Source: Lobulomyces angularis
Lineage: Eukaryota; Chytridiomycota; Chytridiomycetes; Lobulomycetales; Lobulomycetaceae
Length of the DNA stretch: 11,352 nucleotides
Assembly: GCA_027604685.1 (NCBI GenBank)
Contig: JADHYX010000561.1
Location: 1-11,352 of the forward strand
Direction of reading: 5' to 3'
This document shows, one piece after another, positions 1 through 7,528 of the stretch. A program made the position numbers and the translations under genes. The notes beneath the pieces were generated by a model. The model did not search any database, was not told where the DNA came from, and saw only the letters and a list, made by a program, of their open reading frames with translations. Every line of letters begins with the position of its first letter. Positions within the stretch are counted from its first letter, which is position 1.

Positions 1-12
1 AAAAAATAAAAA

Positions 13-1311
13 ATGAAGAAGGAAGAATGTATTTGTAAACCAACTGAAGTAGATTCTCATAGATTTAACCAGTTTATTGGAACTTATTTTGGAGACTGTG
101 TGTATGACCAAGTTGAACTTACTTCAGTAAAACAATATAAAAATAAAATATGATAATTTAGCTTCGGTTTTTTTTTTTGTTTTTATTGTTGAATTTTTTT
201 TTTTTTTTATATTTATTTTATTTTTTTTTAATTTTTTGTTTTTAATAAAACAGTTCATATTAGGGATTTCAGCAACCATTTTATTTATACTATGCATGTT
301 TCCACAAATGTTAAAAAATTTTAAAAGAAAAAAAGTTGAAGGTTTAAGTTTGGGTTTAATAGGAATATGGTAAAAATGAAAAATTATTTAATAATAATAA
401 AGCAAATAAAAAAGGTTTTAACATTGTTTTTTTTTTTTTTTTATTAGGGCTGTTGCAGATATAAGTAATTATATTGGAACTTTGCTAACAAATCAACTAG
501 CAACTCAAAGATTTACTGGTATATACTTTATGGCAACAGACATAATAATGATTTCGCAGTATATCTACTACACCAAATTTTACATAAGAGAAGGCGAAAC
601 CGAACCTTTGATTAATCAACATTACGAAGAAATAGTTGATATAAATTATAATGGCACCTCAAACTTTAACACTAATAATAGCCAATCTTTTATTTCTCAA
701 CAGGAAGAAAAAATATTACTTGATGAAATTAATGAAAAAAAAAAAATTTTATTTTTTACAAAAAAAAAATTGGTTTCAGTTTTTTTTATTTTTTTTTTAC
801 TGTTTTTTTTTATCATTTACATCGATAGACTAGTTTCAAATATTTACAACAACCATTCCAACGATGATGAATTTATTTGTGATTTCAGAGAAATTCAAAA
901 TGATGCCATTAAAGTCCTTGGTAGTATTTTAGCTTGGGTTTCTGGATTGTTATATTTCTTTTCTAGGTTTTTTTTTTTTTTTTTTTTAATTTGACTATTT
1001 TTTTTTTTTTTTTTTTTTAAGAATACCACAGATAATTGAAAACATTAAACAAAAGAGTGTCGAAGGAATTTCATTAAGTCTGTTTGTCATAACAATATTT
1101 GGTAACATTTTTTATGGTGTTTCAGTCTTGTTGAGATTACCTGAGGTTAACGAAAAGTTTTTTTCTTCTACATTTCCATATATCGGTAAGTAATCTTAAA
1201 AAATAAAAATATAATTTTTTTTTATTTATTTATTTATTTTTAGTTGGTTCATTTGGTACGATTATCTTTGATTTTGTTATTTTGTTTCAAGCGAACTACT
1301 ACAGAGATTAA
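13..1311 (+). CDS. PQ-loop lysosomal/vacuolar basic amino-acid transporter (Ypq1 / PQLC2-SLC66A1 type)
   Basis: Five exons: 13-126, 254-369, 448-966, 1022-1185, 1244-1311; all introns GT..AG, giving 326 aa. The family exports cationic amino acids (Lys, Arg, His) across the vacuole or lysosome membrane. Two PQ-loop repeats are visible: FPQ at residues 54-56 in the first helix bundle and IPQ at 251-253 in the second, the latter assembled across the intron at 967-1021. The flanking sequence follows animal PQLC2 closely: an N-terminal FGDC motif, then ADISNYIGTLLTNQL after PQ loop 1, and IKQKSVEGISLSLF, GNIFYGVSVLL and VGSFGTIIFD after PQ loop 2. About seven hydrophobic segments are expected. A long polar Asn/Glu/Lys-rich loop, roughly residues 105-190, separates the two halves and ends in a Phe-rich helix written by T homopolymers. 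The start is the first ATG after an A-rich leader, at the window edge. Length is slightly above human PQLC2 because of the loop. The family call is firm; the exact substrate is inferred. Confidence 0.9.
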
Positions 1312-1649
1312 GAAAATATAAAAAATCATAACTATAATTGGATTATAATTAATAAATTAATTTAAAAAAAAAAAGGAAAAAAAAATAAAAATAATGTTAA
1401 TGGACAAGTAATAAATGAAGTGTTAACATTTTTTTTTTATTTTATTTTACATCTTTTTTTTTTTTAAAAAATTTGATCTTTTTTTTTTTTTTTATACAAT
1501 AAAATAAACATTTAATTTAATAAGAAATAAAAGAGAGAAAAAAATGTAATTTTAATTTAAAATTTTTTTTTTATTTAAAAACTAGATAAAAATAACCAAA
1601 AAAAAAAAAAAAAGGTCAATATATAAAATAGTGAAAAAATGAAAAAAGT
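1312..1649. other. Convergent intergenic spacer
   Basis: This 338-nt stretch separates the 3' ends of the PQ-loop gene (plus) and the GST gene (minus). It is almost entirely A/T with several T or A runs of 9-17 nt. AATAAA-like words occur on both strands, as expected for two facing 3' untranslated regions, but composition alone would produce them. No open frame or structured RNA was seen. Confidence 0.6.
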
Positions 1650-2517
1650 CTAATTGGCTTCTTTAGCAATTTCTGCCATTTTTGCATGAGCTTCTTTAAC
1701 AAAATCCAAACTGGCGATATTTTCATAGTAGGATTTCAAAACAGGATAAGTTGCAAGATCAATGTTGAGAAATTGAAGCCAACTTAAGATAATGTAAAGG
1801 TAAGAATCAGCAACTATACAATAAATAAATAAATTTAAAATAATTATTTGAATTTTTTTTTTTACCAGTAAAATTATCACCAACCAAAAATTTTTTTCCA
1901 GGTAATTCAACTTTTTCAAGATAAGATAATTTTGTATTTGCTTTTTGAACAAAGTATTCTCTAATATCACCAGCAGGAGCAGACTATATGTTTAAAAAAA
2001 ATAAAAAAATAAATTATTGTACACAAAATTGAAAGTTTTACAAATAAAGAGCCAACAGAGGAATGAACTTCACTACTTAAAAAACTCAATTTAGATTGAA
2101 GAACGTAACGTTCATTAGTGCCATTAGCAGGTGCCAACTTTGCGGCAGGGTTTAGATCAGCAATGTATTGCAAAGTTGCAGCATTTTCGTTAAGTAACTT
2201 TCCGTCAGATAATACTAAAGCTGGAACGTTTCCCTTAGGGTTAACTTTAAAAAAGTCGCTACCCTTGTTTGAACCAGTGAGGACTAATTTTTTTTTGATG
2301 TCAGCAATTACAGGAACAACTTTGCTTCCAATAACTCCAGCCTAAATACATAATTATAATAATCAATAAGTAAATTATGAAGCTTCAAAACAATAATGAT
2401 CATTTTTTTTTAATTAACATATATATTTTTTTTTCTTCACGGAAAAATTACTTTATGAGCAGCGATAAAACTTGCAGCACCACAGGAGGTTGTAGTGAAG
2501 TAAAGAGTAGCAGACAT
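1650..2517 (-). CDS. Glutathione S-transferase, bacterial beta-class (GstA) type
   Basis: Four exons on the minus strand: 2517-2452, 2341-2042, 1983-1866, 1813-1650; 215 aa, the normal length for a cytosolic GST. It conjugates or reduces with glutathione; cytosolic location is inferred. The N-terminal thioredoxin fold (about residues 1-85) carries SCGAAS with Cys12 where beta-class enzymes have their catalytic Cys (Cys10 of E. coli GstA). It then shows NPKGNVPAL with the cis-Pro, and NENAATLQYIADL at the glutathione-binding turn. The C-terminal helical domain contains the GstA-like NERYVLQSKLSFLSSEVHSS and VGDNFTVADSYLYIILSW, the latter joined across the 52-nt intron at 1865-1814. Resemblance is to bacterial GstA rather than to the omega, Ure2 or GTT classes common in fungi, which suggests an ancient bacterial origin, although three introns are present. 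It is convergent with the PQ-loop gene and diverges from the PH gene across a long spacer. The start ATG at 2517 fits the family N-terminus exactly. Confidence 0.9.
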
Positions 2518-2591
2518 TTATGTTTTATTTTGTTTTTTGTTAAAGTTATTTTTTGTTTTTTTTGTGTTTTTCTTTTTTAAATTTATTCTTG

Positions 2592-2598
2592 TTTTATA
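2592..2598 (-). promoter_or_regulatory. Possible TATA box of the GST gene
   Basis: Reading the minus strand there is a TATAAAA word 75 nt ahead of the GST start codon, in a short stretch less dominated by homopolymers. Spacing would give a leader of a few tens of nucleotides. In DNA this AT-rich such words are common by chance, so this is only a candidate. Confidence 0.2.
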
Positions 2599-3055
2599 GC
2601 AAAAGATTTTCTTACAAATCAAATTTGGGGGAGCAATTAGAGTTGTCTGCCTGTGTAACTAGCTAGACCTGCCTGAAAAGACAGGAGCCAAAAAAACAGG
2701 AAAAATACGTGAATTGATGTATGATAAATGATGATAAATAAGACATCTTTGTAGAGCCGATTTGTTCATTTCTAGTTGCCTGGAATTTCTAAATCATTTC
2801 AAGCTATTGAACGTTCAGCCAAATTTTATTAACTTTAAAACCAAACCTAATTTTCCGCTGATCAGTTTTATACTTTCTTATTACTAAATGCTGGTAACTT
2901 AAGCTGCTTTGTCAAATATCCATTCTTACGTTTACTTTCAATTAATTTTTTTTTTTATAATTGTTTTTTCAAAAGAGTATTGTCAGTCTACCTTTACCAA
3001 CAATAAGTTGCAAAAATTATAAAATAAATAGTCAATAAGATAATCCTACATTCAT

Positions 3056-3103
3056 TTCATTTTTCCCTTCATTTTTCCCTTAATTTTTCCCTTAATTTTC
3101 CAC
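3056..3103. repeat. 12-bp tandem repeat, four copies
   Basis: Four head-to-tail 12-mers: 3056-3067 and 3068-3079 are identical TTCATTTTTCCC, 3080-3091 is TTAATTTTTCCC, and 3092-3103 is a degenerate copy ending in CCAC. Read on the minus strand the unit is four codons long (Gly-Lys-Asn-Glu), with two copies changed from GAA to the stop TAA. This may be coincidence. It is a minisatellite-like array within the atypical spacer. Confidence 0.8.
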
Positions 3104-3640
3104 CATCTTTTTATTAATCAAAAAGTAAGACAGTGTAACGAATTAAACTCCAGCAAGAAAAAAATGAAACTTTTATATAAAAACTATCCACGTTGAAAGT
3201 CTAGTTTGTAATAATTTTGCTTGTACAAGTAATATCGATTTAATTTCTTAATGCTCAAAAACAGACTATTATTTTTTAACTATTTTTTTTTTTGTAAAAC
3301 TTTGGCCAAACTAAATTTTATTCTGTAGCATCCTTCTAATGCTGCCAACAATCGTTTGTAAAACATGGAGATATCCAACAACATTAGGATGTAGAAATTG
3401 TATAGTGAAAGTTGAGGAGGGACTACATCAGCAGGTCTGCCAATTGGAATCTGAATCAGTAAATTCATAAACTACTACATTCCATGATTTATCTTTTTAG
3501 TGTTAGTGCTCACTAAAACAACGCTAGATTGAATAGAATTTATATGCTAAACAACATCAGGCTGCAGAACTTCTTACTATTGTATTAACCAAACACTGAA
3601 CTTTACCCATCATTCTTCCATCCACAGCTTTTATAAAAAT

Positions 3641-4081
3641 AAAGAATAAAAAATTTAAATTACTAGTTTTTTAAATTTTTGTGCTTTTTTTTTTTTATAC
3701 TTTAAAAAATTTCTCACACAAAAAAAAAAATAAAACTTTTTACACAAAACTTAAAAAATATTTCCCACAAAAAAAACCAAAATAATAAAAATTAAGAAAA
3801 AATAAAACAAAATAAATTTAAAAAAAAGAAAAAAAGGAAAGAAACTTATCCCGATACTTTTTGATAGTGAAAAATTTAATAAAAAAAAAATAAAAATAAA
3901 CTTTTTTTTTAAAAAAAAAAAAAAGTATGGTAGAATTTGCTTAGAATTTTTTTTTGCCCCTTTATCGAAAAAAAAAAATTGTGATTGTTTTAAAAAGAAA
4001 AAAATAAAAAAAAAAAAATTAAATTAAAAATTATTATTTTAAAAATTATTATTAAAATAAAAAATAAATAAGAAATAATCG
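3641..4081. other. A/T homopolymer-rich spacer upstream of the PH gene
   Basis: This 441-nt stretch is nearly pure A/T with many runs of 8-15 A or T. An imperfect direct duplication of about 30 nt is visible (about 3700-3730 and 3748-3778, both an A-rich stretch then TTTC(T/C)CACA-like sequence and more A). It presumably holds the promoter and leader of the PH-domain gene. No ORF or specific regulatory site can be supported. Confidence 0.5.
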
Positions 4082-4915
4082 ATGAGCTTGATGGATAAAT
4101 TAGACGACATTATCGCCGATTTGAACGATGCTATATACGAAATAAAGGAAAGCGAAAACCTTCGAAACAACAAAACGTTATCTGGTAAAAAAAAAAAAAA
4201 AAAAAAAACAAAAATGAATCAGATCTTCCTCAGTATCATCATGCTAAGGAAAGTTTTCAACAGTTTACAATGCCTCCTCCATACAAAATATCTTCTCAAC
4301 TTTCAAATAAGAGTATTCAAAAGTATACCGCTCCTAAAGATAAAAAACTTTCTACAGTTAGTTCTTTAAGTGATGCTTTTGGCGGTTGGTTGCAAAAGGT
4401 TTTTTTTTTTTTTAACTTTTTTAAACAAAAAAAAAAAAAAAAAAATTATTTAAAGGCAAACTACAATATTTTTAACAAACGATCGACAAAAAAGAAATAT
4501 TTCATTTTAGCAAATTTGATGATATACATTTTCAAAAATGATTTGAGTGACACTGAGTATGAAGATTCCCTACCAATAACAAAGGAATCTCTTATTACAA
4601 AAAAGCTGGATCAGAACTTTACTCTGGATTTTTTGACAAAGTTTTTAGTTGAAAATGTATTAATCATCATGGGTGAAGGTAGAAGAGTTGAAATGGTCGA
4701 AAAAAGTAGAAGGTTGGAACTGACCTGTTCCGATGCCATTGAGCTTAACTGTTGGTTAGATTGTTTTAATGAAGCTATTAAAGGTTTGATTTCTTTAATT
4801 TATTTTATTTTTATTTTTTACAATTTTTTTTTTTTTTTTTTCAGAAGCTCAAGATGGAAGAGAACCTCTAGTTTTCAATGATTTAACTTCAACAATTTCA
4901 AATGATACTCAATAA
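4082..4915 (+). CDS. PH-domain protein of unknown specific function
   Basis: Four exons: 4082-4184, 4223-4398, 4456-4783, 4845-4915; 225 aa. Residues 1-35 are acidic and helical (LDDIIADLNDAIYEI), possibly a short coiled coil, followed by a polar linker to about residue 87. A pleckstrin-homology domain spans about 88-205: it opens with GGWLQK (88-93), continues with the basic KKKYFIL strand and LMIYIF, and ends in a C-terminal helix with the near-invariant Trp at 193 (LNCWLDCFNEAIK). PH domains bind phosphoinositides or proteins, so a peripheral membrane or signalling role is likely, but no other domain identifies the partner. Phase demands the 38-nt first intron, 4185-4222. The second intron, 4399-4455, falls right after strand 1 of the PH fold, is 57 nt and contains no in-frame stop; removing it gives the better PH alignment. 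The last exon encodes a short polar tail. The gene is convergent with the PSS gene. Confidence 0.82.
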
Positions 4916-5239
4916 TAAAAAAATTTTCTTATTTTTTTGTATAAAAATTAAAAAAGAGCATTAAATTAATTTGCAACTACTTTACATCTCAAAAAAAAGT
5001 TTACAATAATTTTTCAACTGTTTTATAAAAAAAAAAAAAAAAGAACCTAAAACACTATATATATTTTTTTTTTTTTACAACTTCAAAAGTTTTTGATTTT
5101 TTTTCTAATGAAGAAAAAAAAGTCACATTAAACTTAATAAAAAATAAAAAAAAAATCAGCAAAAATTAATAAAAAAACCAAAATTTAAATTTTATTTACG
5201 ATAAATTTTTTTTTTTTTTTTTTTTTTTTTACATTAACT
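4916..5239. other. Convergent intergenic spacer with a 25-nt T run
   Basis: This 324-nt spacer lies between the PH gene and the PSS gene, whose 3' ends face each other. It is almost pure A/T, with an uninterrupted run of 25 T at 5206-5230. In PSS transcript sense that is an A run starting 9 nt after the stop codon. The PSS gene keeps nine introns, so this is not a retrocopy tail. No gene or other signal was seen. Confidence 0.6.
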
Positions 5240-7299
5240 CTAATTAACTACATTTTTTCTTAATCTCAACCTTTTACCTCCAACATTAAAACTTTCAGAT
5301 TCACCTCCAGTTAAAACTCCTTCCTTAATGACTTTTTTTTTTGTTAATGTAATTTTTTCAACATTATCTAATTCAATTAATTTTTTTTCTTCTTCTTCCT
5401 GCTCCTCGTCTTCTTCATCTTCTTCGTCCTCCTCTTCATAAATTACTTGCTCATAATCTTCAAGTTTTACTTTATGAAATCCAAACCTCCATATAGTATA
5501 AATTGCAAATAATGTTAATCCGATTCCCCATCCAATGAGAACATGCCTTGGGGTAGGTTCATTAAATTCACCTTGTCCAAATTTAATACAAACTATTAGT
5601 TCTGTTAAAACATTAGCCGCTGCTAACCATGCATGCATTCCTTTAAAAAAAAAAATTAAAACTTTTGTCTTTTAGTCTAATAAATTACCAAATCTTTTAC
5701 ATTCTTTATCTGTTAGATACTGATAACCTTCTCTAACAGCTGGTAAAGCAACAAAAAAAAAGAAGGTTAATCTAACTACATTGATAGGATGTTCTACTGG
5801 AATATATAAGAGGTATTTTAAATAAAATCCATTAACTTCAAACTGAAGCATCTATCATTTGTTGAATAAAAAAATTAAAAAGAACAATTGTAAAAATAGG
5901 ATTACAAGGTATAATAAACCCAAAACAGCCAAAAAATTTTTTAAAGTTTTTGTTGTGCCCCATTCAAATTTGGTCCAATGATGAGGAGTAAATTGCTGTA
6001 TCGTCCTTTTCATTTTTCCTCTGTATGTTGTAATTGATTTGATTCCTCTCCAAGAATAATGCTAAAAAATGAAAACAGTAATTAAATTGTTACCAAGATT
6101 TAATGTACCTTAACTTCTAAAAATTCACAAGTTTTCATACCAAGGTAAGTTCCTAACCAATTTGTCATCATTACATCTAGAATCCAATGATCCCTGCAGA
6201 AAAAAAAATTTTTTTTTCATATAATATTAATTTCATTAAGAAATATAATAAAAAAAAGAAATGAAAATAAATTACCACCAACATTCAGCAAAATTAGGTA
6301 GCTGATGCTGAAGGGAATATTCCATAAATTCAAACATTATACTGTTAATCCAGCAAAACCAATAATCTCGTAACACGATAGCTTTAGCAAACCATCCTAC
6401 CCTTCATAAATAAAAACAGTATAAATTTTTTTTTTTTTACCTAAAGTATGGCCAATAACAAATATATCAATTGATCCCCACAACGTCTCCGGGGTTAATG
6501 CGCAATCATCAGCATAACTTCTTTCTGGTAAAGGTAATCCAATATCTTTATCAAAAAAATTTAAAACTCTTCTAACATCCTTTTTATTCTAGAAACAAAA
6601 AAGTATTATGATTTCGATAAATTTTTAATTATGATTATTTTACTTGAAATAATATAAAAACCAGAATAATTTCATATATGACACTCAAACATAGTACAAT
6701 CCTCCAAAACACTATAAATATAAAATCAAAAATTAAAATCAAAAATTCAAAAACCTGGGTGAGGTCTTATGAATGGGCCGTTTCTAAATTGTAGCATCCC
6801 AATAACGCAAAATACTGCAGTACAACTTACTAGTCCCCTTAAAAAAAAAGAGGTAATGTGAATATTTTTTTTTTTTTTTTTTTTTTTAAAAATTTTATTT
6901 ATTAAATTTTATTGTTCATATTTTTTTTTTTTTGTTTTTTTAACAAAATTAAAATTAATAACAAAAATTTAAAAAAACCGAGTAGAGTGAAGAGAATAAA
7001 TTCAAAATTAAAAATAATTCAAATTATTAAAAAAAAAAATTTTTTTTTAAATAAAAAAAGTTAGAAAATTTATAATAATTTTTTTATTTAAATTACATTT
7101 TGATATGTATGACTGGATCTGAAGTTGAAACATCCATTCTAAACTTTGTAGAGAAGAATGCATTTGATTAAAAAAAAAAAAATTGAAAGTGGTTTATGAT
7201 AATTACAGCCAAATAGACTAAAGAGACGATAACGCTGATTAGCGCAAAGATTGAATGTGGTCTGTAAAAGAAATTGACGTCTGTATCTAAATTGGCCAT
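5240..7299 (-). CDS. Phosphatidylserine synthase, base-exchange type (PTDSS1/2 family)
   Basis: Ten exons on the minus strand: 7299-7207, 7143-7097, 6837-6755, 6711-6644, 6588-6441, 6396-6276, 6193-6109, 6061-5906, 5851-5689, 5640-5240; 454 aa (human PTDSS1 is 473). The family swaps the head group of phosphatidylcholine or phosphatidylethanolamine for serine in the ER membrane. Collinear family blocks are FFYRPHSI (10-17), NGPFIRPHP (66-74), [35 protein letters not shown] (C185-W186-W187-D188), [36 protein letters not shown] and [10 protein letters not shown]. Many hydrophobic segments fit a polytopic protein. The C-terminus adds an acidic tail (about 390-406, mostly Glu with Asp) followed by Lys/Arg-rich sequence. 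Introns run from 43 to 259 nt; the second, 7096-6838, is the longest in the window. The start at 7299 precedes the family N-terminal motif; upstream in-frame sequence meets a stop at 7323-7321. Yeast makes PS through the unrelated CDP-DAG enzyme Cho1, so this class is a useful lineage marker. Confidence 0.93.
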
Positions 7300-7528
7300 T
7301 TTTTCTCTTTTTTTAAAACCCTAGAAAATAAGTTTCATTTAAAGAAGGGTGTTCCAACAAGAAGATTGTAGCTGCAACTTATCCTCCTCGTTAATTATAG
7401 TCATTACAATGTAACCGCGTTTGCATTATGATATTATTAAAATTTTCAAATAATTAGGCTACTCCTACTTATATATTCTATTTATATATTAATTAAAATA
7501 AATTATTATATTATGTAACTGTTAGAAT
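7300..7528. other. Short spacer between LtrA and PSS genes, with a possible upstream ORF
   Basis: These 229 nt hold the LtrA 3' end and the PSS promoter and leader, all in minus-strand sense. The PSS-proximal part (about 7330-7430) is less AT-rich. It contains a 22-codon open frame, ATG at 7404 to TAA at 7339, starting MTIINEEDKLQ, that ends 39 nt ahead of the PSS start codon. I could not join it to the PSS frame with a GT..AG intron in the right phase, so if it is real it is an upstream ORF rather than a coding exon. Confidence 0.35.

Larger units (their letters stand above)
2581..3640. other. Compositionally distinct intergenic segment, no recognisable gene
   Basis: This kilobase between the divergent GST and PH genes differs from every other spacer here. 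It has noticeably more G and C (close to half over 2641-2700, about a third beyond), mixed sequence and few long homopolymers. One minus-strand frame (codons starting at positions that leave remainder 1 modulo 3) is fairly open in patches such as 2872-2600 and 3478-3301, but over its whole length it carries about 22 stops in some 340 codons, close to chance. A 62-codon minus-strand frame at 3468-3280 is unlike anything I recognise. It could be a decayed gene or element, a regulatory region, or an unidentified RNA gene. No tRNA-like or rRNA-like sequence was seen. Confidence 0.4.

Noticed and set aside
482..994. Long open frame as a stand-alone gene
   Set aside because: It is exon 3 of the PQ-loop transporter read through into the following intron; the residues after about 966 are T-run translation.
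2118..2345. Open frame on the plus strand inside the GST gene
   Set aside because: It is antisense to GST exon 2, which has clear family motifs; the frame has no recognisable features.
2672..2685. Short hairpin CCTG/CAGG and nearby palindrome CTAGCTAG
   Set aside because: The stem is only 4 bp and the palindrome 8 bp; neither extends into a terminator, RNA gene or element end.
2881..2887. TTACTAA word resembling a yeast Yap1 oxidative-stress element upstream of GST
   Set aside because: At this AT content such a 7-mer is expected about once by chance in a spacer of this size, and it is over 360 nt from the start codon.
2581..3640. A pseudogene or transposon relic on the minus strand as a firm annotation
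   Set aside because: About 22 stops in some 340 codons is near the random rate for this composition and no family is recognisable, so it is reported only as an atypical spacer.
5206..5230. 25-nt poly(A) in transcript sense just after the PSS stop, as evidence of a retrocopy
   Set aside because: The gene retains nine introns and similar homopolymers occur throughout the non-coding DNA.
7300..7440. Extra upstream coding exon for PS synthase using the TTTTCTAG acceptor near 7322
   Set aside because: No GT donor in the upstream open frame joins in the phase needed to read into the PSS frame; each option gives a stop or frameshift.
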